A DNA stretch of 64,000 bases from Gemmatimonadota bacterium (GTDB lineage: Bacteria > Latescibacterota > UBA2968), in contig PBWH01000006.1 of the NCBI GenBank assembly GCA_002727195.1, forward strand, positions 443,018 to 507,017. Reading direction: 5' to 3'. Of the stretch, positions 17,709 to 26,378 are shown piece by piece (the first letter of the stretch is position 1; the number at the start of each line of letters is the position of its first letter). The position numbers were made by a program, and so were the translations under genes. The notes under the pieces were generated by a model. That model worked only from the letters and a program-made list of their open reading frames with translations, was not told where the DNA came from and ran no database searches.

Positions 17709-18539
17709 TCACCCTCTTGAAGGCTCCTCCATATCCGACATCGCCTTTCGCACCAGCTTGGGGAGATGGTCGCAGTTGTCACGGCCCTGTTCCAGGTGGA
17801 CCATCCGTTGCGGACTCGCGGTCTCCAGCATGGTTTTCCCGTAGAGATGCTCGTTCCAGAAGCGAGCGTGTCCCGCGATGTACGTCCGGAGGTCGTCCAG
17901 ACGATCGTTCGGAAATCGCTGAGAACAGTTGATCGTGAACATGCGGCGACGGCTTCCTCCGCCAAATGCGGCGTGCTTGAGGTTGTGGTTGAAGCAGACG
18001 ATATCGCCAGGTTTCGTCTCGAGCGCTTGGGCTGGGATTTCTTCACCCTGGAGACCCCACTTGTCGGTGCTCTGCTTGATCGCGTCCTGAACCCGGTTCG
18101 CAAAGCGATCCTCGAGACGGTGGCTGCCCGGGATCACGCGAAGACATCCCGTGTCCTTCGTGATCTCGTCCAGGTAGAAGGCGATCTTGACGAAGCGGAT
18201 GTCCTTGCCCCATCCGTCCGAATGCCACTGCGTGTTGCCGGCGTAGTAGTTTCCGTCGGACCCCGAGTAGTTGAAGTCGTCGCCGAGCAGGTCGGCCAGG
18301 ATACCGTGTATGCGCTCATCATCGAGCAGCGCGCAGAGCTGAGGATGCTGGTCGATGAACGGGACGATACACGACCGTCGCTTCTCGTCGTGTGGACGCC
18401 CGTGATGCCCGCCCCCTTGTGACGCCCATATTTCCTCGAAGGCATCGATGATTTCGTCGATGACGTCTGACACCAGTCCGGGAAACGACAGATACCCGAA
18501 TGTGTCGAAGAAGTCGAGTTGTTGCTGGGTTAGTTTCAT
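17709..18539 (-). CDS. Phytanoyl-CoA dioxygenase (PhyH) family protein
   Basis: 276 residues. The HxD ligands are in TQWHSDGWGKD (about residue 104) and the distal His in FNHNLKHAAFGG (about 190), with RRRMFTINCS after it. RVIPGSHRLEDRF is the PhyH PGSH turn. An AGGAGG-like AAGGAGGAACATC precedes the ATG. It follows the heparinase-like gene by 11 bases and is probably in the same operon. Confidence 0.88.
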   Translation of the reverse strand: MKLTQQQLDFFDTFGYLSFPGLVSDVIDEIIDAFEEIWASQGGGHHGRPHDEKRRSCIVPFIDQHPQLCALLDDERIHGILADLLGDDFNYSGSDGNYYAGNTQWHSDGWGKDIRFVKIAFYLDEITKDTGCLRVIPGSHRLEDRFANRVQDAIKQSTDKWGLQGEEIPAQALETKPGDIVCFNHNLKHAAFGGGSRRRMFTINCSQRFPNDRLDDLRTYIAGHARFWNEHLYGKTMLETASPQRMVHLEQGRDNCDHLPKLVRKAMSDMEEPSRG

Positions 18540-18550
18540 GATGTTCCTCC

Positions 18551-20818
18551 TTACCGGTCGATGGACAATGCTGCTTGACAGTCGACGGTAATTTCGAGAA
18601 TACCTGGAGCTTCGGGCGACAGGTTGATCCGTGCCTGGAATCGGTCGGTATGGAAACCTAGCTCATCGCCGTCGTGTTCCAGATCCAGGTTCGTCGGATC
18701 ACCAACATCTCCGACATCAAAGACACACGCGATCCGACACTGTTCTACTTTCTCCGCGGTTTCAGCCGTGAAGTGCCATCGCTTCGGCGGAAGCGGCTTG
18801 GTGAGCGTCGGATACCCCTCGTCTGGTGCCACCGGCCACTCATCGGTCTGGCTGATGGACAGCCCGGTCGACGAGGCCAGTCTGCCAGTCAGTTGGGCGC
18901 CGTCACGGCGGGATGTGACCGTCAGCCCATCGATGTCGAATTGCTCCCACGCGTGGAGGAGCCACTGGAAGTTCGCCGGCGTATCCGCCTGGAGCTCATC
19001 TACAAGCACAAGGATCGACGGGCGCAGCATCACGATATGACGTCGGTAGCGGGACAGACGGTCGTAGGCATTTTGCGCTTCGCCGCACACATACCCGAGA
19101 TGCTCGGACGTGGAGAATGCATGAATCTCGCCGCCACGGTTGCCGTCTCGGTTGACCGCTCCTTCGCCGTCGACGAGGACGCAGTTGTGGGAGATCGACT
19201 GCTGAGCATAGTCTGTGTGGAATGGAGTCCCGTGATGCGGAAATCGCTCACCACCCGCGCAGATAAGCGCCCGTCCGCCCTTCATGACTGCGTAGTCGTT
19301 CTGGCTGGCGTGACCGTGACTGACACCACCGTAAGGTGACGACCGAAAACAGACCATAAAGTCGTCGGTCGGGTTGGCGATGTCGCTGTGCAGGGCGGCC
19401 CAGCCCACGCCGCGGAAGACGCGATCATTGGAGATCTCTTCTTCGGTAGGTTCGAGGTCGTCCTCATACAGGATACCCGGGAAGGGTTCCAGCCTTGATG
19501 TTTCCAACGCGCCCAGGGGGTCGACCTGTTCGGACCAGCGTTGGAGCCGACCATCACGGAGCCGAAGCGCGTGATATTTCATGAGCGTCCTCGCGCCCGA
19601 TGGCCGAACGTGCTGCTGCTCGGTGTCGCCGAACGGCATGATCTCACCCACTGGCGAGACGACATAGTAGAAGAACCACGGCAGGTTCTTGTAGAATGGC
19701 TTGCGCCAGATGTCGTGCCCGGTGACGAGTTTCCACGCGTGGAATGGCGTGGCATCTCGTGTGTTGTAGGATTGCCCGTAGGGGACGCCCTGAGCCCACC
19801 CACCATCCTGTCCGGCCCAGTGCGGGAAGTTCGTGGCGATGATCTTGAGCGCGTAGTCGGCCCAGTCCGCGGCGCGCTCATCCTCGGCGAGCGCGATGGC
19901 ATGCTCGAGGAGGAACCCGGGTAGACGGCCGTTGTGGGATCCCTCAGGTTTGAACGTATAGTCGCTGCGTTCGAGCTGACGGATCATCTGATCGGCGCGC
20001 GCCCCGACCATGCTCGCGACCTGCTTCCGCTCGTTCACCGTGAACAGGTCGTACACCCAGTCGTAGGTCTCCGCGCCTGCTCGCAGCAGCCCCAGACCCA
20101 CTTCGTCGCCGTAGGGTGCCATGATGGAGGAGATGCCCTCCGGATCCCAACCGGCGGCGTCAACGATCAAGAGTTTGGCGTGGTCACCGTATTTCCTCTC
20201 ACCAGTCAGGAGATAGGCGAGGGCAACGGATCGCATTCCGACATCGTGAACCTTTCGTGTGGCGTGGAAGGCGGCCTGGTAAGCGAGACGTCGCTCGGCG
20301 CGGTCTTCGATCCGGTCGTAATCAGGCTCCTCGATCGGGTCGATCGAAAGCGCTGTGTCAGCAGCTTTTATGAGCTGGTTGAACGCTTCGGCGCGTGTCG
20401 ATTCGAGCGTAGACCGGACGGCGTCGAGTTGATCACCTGTGAACAGGAGCCGCGGATGATCCCGGGGAATCCGGTCCAGGAGAACTTGTGGGTCGACCCA
20501 GGGCTGCTCATCCGCGCCCTCAGCAACGGTGAACGAATAGGCGGCCGAACCTGCCTGCGTCCGATCATCGGCGACAGCCTCGACAGACCAGGTGTAGTTG
20601 CCAGGGGGCAAGACCTCGGTCGGGACGTGAATGGGATCGTCTGTGAGCGGTGATATGTAATGGGTCGTGCCCTCGCGATCTACGGTCAGCCGATACTGGC
20701 AAGCGCCTCTCTCGGCTGCGCGCCACCAGGAGAAGCCCGGTGGAGAGAGGGTGGTGACTTCACCATCCCTTGGGTGGATGTAATTGGACGCTTGAGGTCG
20801 GATTTTTGGGAATTCCAT
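18551..20818 (-). CDS. Heparinase II/III-like lyase with N-terminal Fn3-like domain
   Basis: 755 residues. The first 110 residues look like a fibronectin-type/DUF4962 sandwich (PPGFSWWRAAERGACQYRLTV ... PPGNYTWSVEAVADD). An alpha-helical toroid with DHPRLLFTGDQLDAVRSTLE, ALAYLLTGERKYGDHAK and SHNGRLPGFLLEHAIAL follows. The C-terminal beta-sandwich contains GVSHGHASQNDY (about 500), the conserved His/Tyr segment of heparinase II/III-type polysaccharide lyases. Such lyases cleave uronate-containing polysaccharides by beta-elimination. There is no evident signal peptide, which is odd for a polymer-degrading enzyme and suggests action on imported oligomers or a non-classical route. A good promoter lies upstream. 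Confidence 0.85.
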   Translation of the reverse strand: MEFPKIRPQASNYIHPRDGEVTTLSPPGFSWWRAAERGACQYRLTVDREGTTHYISPLTDDPIHVPTEVLPPGNYTWSVEAVADDRTQAGSAAYSFTVAEGADEQPWVDPQVLLDRIPRDHPRLLFTGDQLDAVRSTLESTRAEAFNQLIKAADTALSIDPIEEPDYDRIEDRAERRLAYQAAFHATRKVHDVGMRSVALAYLLTGERKYGDHAKLLIVDAAGWDPEGISSIMAPYGDEVGLGLLRAGAETYDWVYDLFTVNERKQVASMVGARADQMIRQLERSDYTFKPEGSHNGRLPGFLLEHAIALAEDERAADWADYALKIIATNFPHWAGQDGGWAQGVPYGQSYNTRDATPFHAWKLVTGHDIWRKPFYKNLPWFFYYVVSPVGEIMPFGDTEQQHVRPSGARTLMKYHALRLRDGRLQRWSEQVDPLGALETSRLEPFPGILYEDDLEPTEEEISNDRVFRGVGWAALHSDIANPTDDFMVCFRSSPYGGVSHGHASQNDYAVMKGGRALICAGGERFPHHGTPFHTDYAQQSISHNCVLVDGEGAVNRDGNRGGEIHAFSTSEHLGYVCGEAQNAYDRLSRYRRHIVMLRPSILVLVDELQADTPANFQWLLHAWEQFDIDGLTVTSRRDGAQLTGRLASSTGLSISQTDEWPVAPDEGYPTLTKPLPPKRWHFTAETAEKVEQCRIACVFDVGDVGDPTNLDLEHDGDELGFHTDRFQARINLSPEAPGILEITVDCQAALSIDR

Positions 20819-20857
20819 TAGTACCTTTCAGAGTGCGTGAATGCTGCGCCGCCACGT

Positions 20858-20885
20858 ATTATGTTCCCTTCCGGAGACGTGTCAA
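20858..20885 (-). promoter_or_regulatory. Sigma70-type promoter of the heparinase operon
   Basis: On the minus strand TTGACA (20885-20880) is followed after 16 bases by CATAAT (20863-20858). The heparinase-like gene starts 40 bases downstream. The consensus -35 and near-consensus -10 make this one of the best promoters in the window. Confidence 0.6.
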
Positions 20886-20905
20886 GGTGATCGAGAGGAG
20901 GCGGG

Positions 20906-21442
20906 GTGCAGCACGCGATGCGACAGGAGAGCCTGTATCGGCTGTTCCATCGGCTGGTCAATCGCAGCTTTAGCGATCTGCAGACGGGAGACGAGGCGCT
21001 CAAGGGGTATGTGATCGACTTGCTTGTCAGGTTTGCGCGTACGGATGCGCTCTACGAGCTCGAAGATCCCACGGGCAGGCAGGTCGATACGGTTGTGGGG
21101 ATGCTGATCGAGGCGGATCGGCTGTCAGGTGTGAATGCCAACGAAACATTCAGAGTCTTGAGGCACACGGGCGACTACGCGCTCTTCATGAGCGGGATCT
21201 TTCGGGCCTACGTGGAACGGCACGGCTTTCTGGAATGGTATATGGTCGAAGGGCCAAGGTCATACCGCCGAGCCTCATCTGTTGCGGATGGGGAGGCTGA
21301 TCGCGAGATCCTGGTACGGATGCGGCGAGACTTTGAGCAGATTTCGGGAGCGCTCGACTACATGCGGAAGGTGTACTTTGGCCAGGTGGCGTTGCGGAAG
21401 GGGCTCGATGACCTGGTCAGGCGTTTCGATCTGTGGAATTGA
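20906..21442 (+). CDS. Conserved hypothetical protein, helical
   Basis: 178 residues, no signal peptide or membrane segment. The sequence (ESLYRLFHRLVNRSFSDLQ, YVIDLLVRFARTDALYEL, DYALFMSGIFRAYVERHG) is mostly amphipathic helix. I do not recognise a named family. GTG at 20906 lies four bases after AGGAGG; ATG at 20918 is the alternative start. It is divergent from the heparinase operon and shares its upstream region. Confidence 0.7.
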   Translation: MQHAMRQESLYRLFHRLVNRSFSDLQTGDEALKGYVIDLLVRFARTDALYELEDPTGRQVDTVVGMLIEADRLSGVNANETFRVLRHTGDYALFMSGIFRAYVERHGFLEWYMVEGPRSYRRASSVADGEADREILVRMRRDFEQISGALDYMRKVYFGQVALRKGLDDLVRRFDLWN

Positions 21443-21734
21443 CTTCGCTGCGTCCCCAGGCGTCGTGAAAGGCTTGATAAAATTCACGTGGCTCACAGGT
21501 CAGCCAGTCGATGCCGTGCTTTCGGCACGCGGCGATGTGAAAGGCCAGGCCGGACACTGGGTGGAGGACGATGAAGACGAGGCTGTAGTGACCAAAGGCG
21601 TATGACAGACCCGTAGAGATGCCCATATAAAACTCGGCTTTACCGAACAGCTTCCATTGGGGCCGCACAAATCACCCCGTGTGCAGCGTGCCGGCGGTGA
21701 ACAGTATGCAGGCGATGGTGAGGTCAATCCACAT
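21417..21734 (-). pseudogene. Small membrane protein interrupted by in-frame TGA
   Basis: From ATG 21734 (GGAG upstream) the frame gives [20 protein letters not shown] and then TGA at 21674-21672. It continues without a shift as a second hydrophobic protein-like stretch, [20 protein letters not shown] followed by VFIVLHPVSGLAFHIAACR, and stops at 21417. The two halves together look like one two- or three-helix membrane protein of 105 residues. Translation could restart at GTG 21668. I do not know the family. The 3' end overlaps the convergent hypothetical gene by 26 bases. Confidence 0.45.
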
Positions 21735-21847
21735 CCGCAGATTCTCCGATCGAGTGGCGACGTTGGACCTCGGCCAGGGCGGGATTGTTTCCTGTGCGGG
21801 AACGATCTGCTGACTTGTCCGTTTACGGAATGCGTGAAGTTTGTTCG

Positions 21848-21881
21848 AAAGGCGCTGATCGCTCCGGTGGTCAGCGCCTTT
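21848..21881 (+). terminator. Strong hairpin, probable bidirectional terminator
   Basis: AAAGGCGCTGA and TCAGCGCCTTT form a perfect 11-bp inverted repeat with a 12-base loop, followed by CTTGCGTTT. It lies in the 530-bp interval before the Gfo/Idh/MocA gene and is flanked on both sides by A/T runs. Confidence 0.6.
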
Positions 21882-21974
21882 CTTGCGTTTGGCCTCATCA
21901 CCAGACCCTTGCCGTCCCGCTTGGCCACATCGTATGTTGGTCCCTCAACACAACGACCGGCAAGGAGCAAACCA

Positions 21975-23177
21975 ATGGCGCAACCTCATCGCCTCGCAAT
22001 AATCGGGACAGGCTTCATCTCCAATTTCTACACCACCACGCTGCACGGCGGTCGTGGCCTGGATCGCGTCCATCTCTGCTACTCGCGAACAGAGGAACGC
22101 GGCAAGGCGTTCGCCGATCAGTGGGGGATTCCCAAGTACACCACAAACCTCGAGGATGCAGTCGGTGACGAGGACATCGATACGGTCGTAATCGGGTTGC
22201 CCAACCACCGACATCAGGAAGCCGTCGAGGCAGCCGCTGCGGCCGGCAAGGCGGTACTCTGTACAAAGCCGCTCGGGCGGAACGCGAGCGAAGCGAAGGC
22301 GATGCTCGATGCCGTCGAGAAGGCTGGTGTATTCGCGGGGTATCTGGAAGATCTCGTCTATCCGCCGAAGACCATGAAATCACTGGAGAACGTCCGGAAC
22401 GGGGCCCTCGGCCGGGTGTTGTGGGTTCGCTCGCGCGAAACGCATCCTGGACCTCACAGCGACTGGTTCTGGGACCTCGAGCAGGCGGGCGGTGGCGCGA
22501 TCGTCGACATGGGGTGCCACTGTGTCGAGATCATCCGGAACTTTATCGGGAAGGGGCAGCGTCCTGTCGAGGTGATGTGCTGGGCCGACACGCTCGTCCA
22601 TCCGATCGAGGCCGAGGATCACGGCCTCGGCCTGATCCGGTTCGAGAACGGCTCAATGGGACAGTTCGAAGTGAGCTGGGCCTTCCGTGGCGGAATGGAT
22701 CTGCGGGATGAAGTCTCGGGCACAGAAGGCACCATCTGGCTCGATCACTTCCTGCGTACCGGCTACGAGATGTTTACGAACGTCGGGCTGGGTGGGTATG
22801 TGGCAGAGAAGGCAGAAGCGGAGATGGGTTGGCTGTTTCCGGTAGGGGACGAGGCCCACGAGTTGGGTTACACCACCATGTTCACCGAGATGTTCGACGC
22901 GATGGACGAAGGCCGTGAACCCATGGAGACCTTCTACGACGGCTACGTCGTCAACGCGGTCGTAGACGCCTGCTACCGTTCAGCAAAGTCACGTCAGTGG
23001 GAGTCAATCGACATCGACGATTGGCGCGGCGATCCAAAGTCGGATCCTCAGGCACAGTATGCTGAGAAAACAGAGGACGGCCTGGTCGTGATGAAAAGAG
23101 AGCACATGCCCGACGGAAAGACCAAGGTGATCCTGCAGGACCGGGCAACGGGCGAGATCACCCAGAGCGTGGAGTAG
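21975..23177 (+). CDS. Gfo/Idh/MocA family oxidoreductase
   Basis: 400 residues from ATG 21975, behind AAGGAGCAAACC; the open frame extends far upstream but without a start signal or protein-like sequence. NAD-binding [13 protein letters not shown] (residues 7-19), [12 protein letters not shown] near 100 (the Lys of EKP kept, Glu replaced by Thr) and [17 protein letters not shown] near 175 with the catalytic His. The C-terminal 40 residues (after DDWRGDP) extend beyond the usual fold. Its position beside a cyclase/hydrolase does not tell the substrate. Confidence 0.85.
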   Translation: MAQPHRLAIIGTGFISNFYTTTLHGGRGLDRVHLCYSRTEERGKAFADQWGIPKYTTNLEDAVGDEDIDTVVIGLPNHRHQEAVEAAAAAGKAVLCTKPLGRNASEAKAMLDAVEKAGVFAGYLEDLVYPPKTMKSLENVRNGALGRVLWVRSRETHPGPHSDWFWDLEQAGGGAIVDMGCHCVEIIRNFIGKGQRPVEVMCWADTLVHPIEAEDHGLGLIRFENGSMGQFEVSWAFRGGMDLRDEVSGTEGTIWLDHFLRTGYEMFTNVGLGGYVAEKAEAEMGWLFPVGDEAHELGYTTMFTEMFDAMDEGREPMETFYDGYVVNAVVDACYRSAKSRQWESIDIDDWRGDPKSDPQAQYAEKTEDGLVVMKREHMPDGKTKVILQDRATGEITQSVE

Positions 23178-23195
23178 AGGGAGAGTCAAAGGCTG

Positions 23196-23466
23196 AACCA
23201 CTAAGGCACAAACACTAGTACGAAGACGCGCAGACACGAAGGAAACAAAACTGATATGGCAGCTCAGCCCTGAAAGGGTTGAGAATGATAGCCCGGGGTT
23301 GCCGCAGGCTACCCCGGGTCACTGCGCTCGGTGCAGCCATGGCGCCGCTGTGGACGAACAGAATGCCCCCAAACTACCTCGGCGCATCGTAGCGTGGCCT
23401 GTCTCTACGACCATCACCGACACGTTGATCGTGTTTCTTCGCGCCTTCGTGTCTTTTTGCTTCGCT
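23196..23466. repeat. Composite intergenic element with inverted ACACGAAGG ends
   Basis: Left end: an AACCACTAAGGCACAAAC-type sequence and CAGACACGAAGGAAAC (23196-23246). Right end: the inverse, CGCGCCTTCGTGTCTTTTTG (23440-23459). Between them are AGCCCTGAAAGGG and a strong hairpin, AGCCCGGGGT with ACCCCGGGT (23289-23319). Both motifs resemble short intergenic repeats widely seen in Planctomycetes and other phyla. The 293-bp interval holds no gene. Confidence 0.5.
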
Positions 23467-23470
23467 TCTT

Positions 23471-23995
23471 TCATTTGGCCAGAATCGCGATCGCCCGGAC
23501 AGGCGACCCGTCACCATCCTGGATCGGCAACGGGAGCCCACTGAATGTGAACGGGACCCCTTCAGGCAGAGATTCCAGGTTGACCAACCCGTCATAGGTG
23601 ACGATCCCACTGTTCAGGAGCCTCCTTTCCAGGTCTGCATCGAGAGAGGGTCCGCCTACGAACGGGGGCTTTGCTTGTAGGATCTCCTTCATCTGGGAGA
23701 TCTCGAGATGGCGTTTGTAAATGAGCCCGATCCCTTCAGGGAGGGTAGCTGAATCGCTCGGACATACAACTGGCCCGTAAAACTGCTCGAGCGGCAGATC
23801 CGATAGCGTGGGCCCACCTTTTTTGACGTGTGATACGGCGTCCACGTGGGTCCCGGTGTGAGAACCCATACTTAGCGACCGGAATTCCCAACCGCCAGCC
23901 TCCCGCGTCTGAACGACATTGATCTCGACCTCCGGGTCACCCGGATAGACGGACATTCCCACGTGGATTGGCTTAGACAGATCAATCAATCGCAT
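23471..23995 (-). CDS. Cyclase family protein (kynurenine formamidase-like fold)
   Basis: 174 residues. The signature metal-binding motif is SHTGTHVDAVSH at residues 45-56 (His46, His50, Asp52, His56). IDLSKPIHVGMSVYPGDPE at the N-terminus is typical of PF04199. KynB-type enzymes hydrolyse N-formylkynurenine, but many relatives act on other amides or lactones. It is about 30 residues shorter than KynB, with a reduced C-terminus, so substrate is open. No kynurenine pathway gene is nearby. Confidence 0.82.
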   Translation of the reverse strand: MRLIDLSKPIHVGMSVYPGDPEVEINVVQTREAGGWEFRSLSMGSHTGTHVDAVSHVKKGGPTLSDLPLEQFYGPVVCPSDSATLPEGIGLIYKRHLEISQMKEILQAKPPFVGGPSLDADLERRLLNSGIVTYDGLVNLESLPEGVPFTFSGLPLPIQDGDGSPVRAIAILAK

Positions 23996-24012
23996 CTAGA
24001 TTCCCTCGGTAA

Positions 24013-24041
24013 CCATCGTGTGGAACCGATCCACACAATGG
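24013..24041. promoter_or_regulatory. Inverted repeat in the leader of the cyclase gene
   Basis: CCAT-c-GTGTGGA and TCCACAC-a-ATGG form an 11-pair stem with one mismatch around ACCGA. It starts 18 bases upstream of the cyclase start codon, so it could act as an operator or leader hairpin. A second stem, GGCCCTG/CAGGGCC, follows at about 24053-24071. Confidence 0.35.
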
Positions 24042-24381
24042 TAGTAGTTGGCCCTGGACCACAGGGCCCTATTCTTCATGTTTTATCTGCATCCCCTTCG
24101 CTCTCTGCGTTGAAAGATTTATCGTTTATGCCGGAAGAGTGCAAGGCGTTGATAAATGAGTGGACACAACCTGATTACGAAATTCTTCGTTGGTGTTGCC
24201 AAGCTATTCGTATAATCTCTCCATCAGAGTTCACTCCTTAGATCAATCCACGCCTGGATCGGTAGCTGGCAGTTCAGGCTGATGCCACGGAAGATACTGC
24301 GTCAACCGGGCGTGATCGACGAGGAGACGGGTTGGGCGGCCGCCGGGGTCTGCTCAACCCGTCTTTATGTCATCTCGGGGA
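24042..24381. other. AT-richer spacer ending in a terminator-like hairpin
   Basis: Between the cyclase leader and the BlaI promoter I see no convincing gene. Part of it (about 24110-24240) is visibly richer in A/T than its surroundings. GACGGGTTG (24326-24334) and CAACCCGTC (24355-24363) form a 9-bp stem followed by TTTATG, a likely terminator reading rightward, possibly left from a lost gene. Confidence 0.4.
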
Positions 24382-24410
24382 TTGAGTCCTCTACTGACAT
24401 CACATACATT
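24382..24410 (+). promoter_or_regulatory. Likely promoter of the BlaI-type regulator
   Basis: TTGAGT (24382-24387) and TACATT (24405-24410) are 17 bases apart. GACA and TGTC half-sites flank the -10 (24396-24415), which could be an autoregulatory site of the BlaI-type repressor. Confidence 0.4.
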
Positions 24411-24447
24411 CTGTCGAATCGTTGATGGTGTCAGGCGGAGAATCTAG

Positions 24448-24852
24448 ATGAGGCGTCCCAGATCCGCCAAACCTACAGATGCGGAACTGAGCATCCTCAA
24501 GGTGCTTTGGCGCAAGGGACCCAGTACGGTCCGGGTCGTGCAGGAAGCGATGTCGGAGCAGCGTAAGACCGGTTACACGACTGCGCTCAAGCTGCTCCAG
24601 ATCATGACCGACAAGGGTCTTGTGGATCGGGATGAGTCGACTCGTGCACACGTCTATCGCCCTAGGTCTTCCGAGACGGAGACGCAGCAGCAGATGGTGG
24701 GGGATCTGATTGACCGCGTGTTCGGTGGATCGGTAGCGAAACTCGTGCTGCACTCGCTGAGTTCCCAGCAGGCGAGGCCTGAGGACATGTGTCAGATTCG
24801 AGAGATGCTGGCGAACTTGGAACAGGATCAGGCCCAGAACGTAGAAGACTAG
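24448..24852 (+). CDS. BlaI/MecI/CopY-type transcriptional regulator
   Basis: 134 residues. PTDAELSILKVLWRKGPSTV and TTALKLLQIMTDKGLVDRDE form the winged helix of the Penicillinase repressor family (PF03965), and the C-terminal half is the dimerisation helix region. Relatives are repressors removed by an M56 (BlaR1-type) membrane protease encoded just downstream. Here that partner is present only as a frameshifted remnant, so this regulator is likely an orphan or permanently repressing. Confidence 0.88.
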   Translation: MRRPRSAKPTDAELSILKVLWRKGPSTVRVVQEAMSEQRKTGYTTALKLLQIMTDKGLVDRDESTRAHVYRPRSSETETQQQMVGDLIDRVFGGSVAKLVLHSLSSQQARPEDMCQIREMLANLEQDQAQNVED

Positions 24853-24904
24853 TTGTCTCGAGCTGCGGGCCATCCTGCCGTTCCCAATCCTCTGGAGTCT
24901 TGTG

Positions 24905-25310
24905 ATGTCCGAGCAGTTGCTCAACCCGAATCTGATCCACGTGGCGGGATGGACGCTCGTCCATTTCCCTTGGCAGGCCTGTCTCATCGGGCTCCTCGTC
25001 GGAGCCGCCGGACGTCTCCTCAAGAATCACGAAGCATCGTGGCGATACGGCGTGGCCTGTGCGGCGTTGCTCGCGGTGGTCCTTTCCGCTGTAACTACGG
25101 TGGTTCTGCTGTCCGTTTACATCGGACCCTCACGCCGTTCAATTTTTCCGTTTCCTGGATTGAGTCCAAGCTGCCCTGGGTTTACGCGGGCTGGCTTCTC
25201 GGCGTCGTTGGTCTAAGTCTACGTCTGGCCGGTGGCTGGTCTACCGCCTCAAGCGTCTGTCTGAACCCGTGCGAGTGGACCTGCAGCTGCGCGTTGACGA
25301 CCAGCTGTGA
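24905..25310 (+). pseudogene. BlaR1/M56 peptidase, N-terminal remnant with frameshifts
   Basis: The first frame gives MSEQLLNPNLIHVAGWTLVH and AALLAVVLSAVTTVVLL, the first membrane helices of the M56 family. The frame shifts near 25130 to SKLPWVYAGWLLGVVGLSLR and again near 25235 to WLVYRLKRLSEPVRVDLQLR, ending at TGA 25308. The HExxH protease region is missing. It is in the usual place downstream of a BlaI-type regulator. Confidence 0.7.
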
Positions 25311-25617
25311 GCAGCAGATTCAGCTGTCACTCGGGATCCGACGCGGCTTTGGCGAGGATCAATTCCCGGGACTCTATTATGGTCTGGATGTCGGTCTGAT
25401 GCGGCTGCCCATTCATCGCCTGATCGGGGATGCAGACCAGCTACGCGATGCATACGACAATAAAACGGGCTACTTCTTCCTACCCAAGGTCGGATATGCG
25501 ACGGGGCCGAACGCGAGTTTCGGGTGGAATCTCAGCACCGGGCTGTCGTTTTCGAGGGCCAATGGCGTCGCATTTGTTCAGCCGGCCGTTTCGGTGGGCT
25601 TCAACTTCTGGCGCTGA
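25311..25617 (+). pseudogene. Outer-membrane beta-barrel C-terminal fragment
   Basis: The open frame ends in alternating beta-strand sequence, TGYFFLPKVGYATGPNASFG and FVQPAVSVGFNFWR, with the aromatic end typical of outer-membrane barrels. It has no start of its own and directly abuts the M56 remnant, so it appears joined to it by deletion. Function of the parent protein is unknown. Confidence 0.5.
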
Positions 25618-25643
25618 TCCAGCTTAAAACGAGAACGCAAAAT

Positions 25644-25671
25644 GGGCCTCAACCGGACAACGGTCGGGCCC
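25644..25671. terminator. Bidirectional terminator-like hairpin
   Basis: GGGCC..ACCG and CGGT..GGCCC form a stem between two convergent broken genes, with CCTTCTTATT to the right and, on the other strand, ATTTTGCG. Confidence 0.5.
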
Positions 25672-25695
25672 CCTTCTTATTGTCATGACAACTGA

Positions 25696-26378
25696 TCAGG
25701 CCGTTTCGGTCAGGATGAGGGGCTTGCTGTTGGTGATCACGGTGGTGTGTGCGTGATGGGCGGCCAGTGAGCCGTCGACGGTCCGGTTGGTCCAGCCGTC
25801 GTCCATCTCGTAGAAGTCGTTGGTGCCGGCCGTGATGATTGGATCGACGGTCACGACGAGACCTTCCGTGAATCGCTCGTGCATCCAGGGGGCCTCGTAG
25901 TTTGGTATGTTGGGGGCTTCGTGGATTTCACGCCCGACACCGTGACCCATAAGGGCGTGCAAAACCTAGAATCCCTAAGATCGTACCTGACGTTCGACCT
26001 CCTGTCCCAGGCGACGGATGGGGTGGTGGGCTCGGGCGAATCGTATCGATCAGTTGAAGGCTCGCTTCGCGCAGCCGACCAAGCGCTCGTGGAGGCCGGT
26101 GGATTGGTCCGCCACAACGCTGACTGCCACGTCGGCGATGTGGCCATCTAGCTCAGCCGTGACGTCGATTTTGAGCTAATCGCCATCAACCAATCGTCGG
26201 TCACCGGGTATCCCGTGCACGACTTCATCGTTTACGCTGATGCAGGTCGCGGCCGGAAACCCTTAGCGGACCTGGGGAGCGGATCGGGCCCGGTTCTTCT
26301 TCAGGATGTCAGCGCCGACCCTGTCGATCTCGGCTGTGGATCGCCCCAGTCTGATCTCCCTTACGCGATCCAGGCTTG
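25696..26378 (-). pseudogene. Type I methionine aminopeptidase, broken
   Basis: Read leftward across stops and shifts, the fragments are STAEIDRVGADILKKNRAR, GFPAATCISVNDEVVHGIPG, LKIDVTAELDGHIADVAVS, GHGVGREIHEAPNIPNYE and VVTVDPIITAGTNDFYEMDD, ending ...TVITNSKPLILTETA. This is the MetAP order with the metal ligands Asp, Asp and His recognisable. The usual Glu of TIEP is an Asp (TVDP). In-frame stops occur before GFPAAT, inside the DGD-LKIDV stretch and before the GHGVGRE part, with a frameshift in the middle. Clearly non-functional; an intact copy must exist elsewhere in the genome. Confidence 0.85.

Noticed and set aside
23963..24241. 92-codon plus-strand frame after the cyclase start
   Set aside because: The end (MPEECKALINEWTQPDYEIL) looks somewhat protein-like and the stretch is AT-richer, but there is no start signal and the first third lies antisense to the cyclase gene and its leader hairpins; too weak to call.
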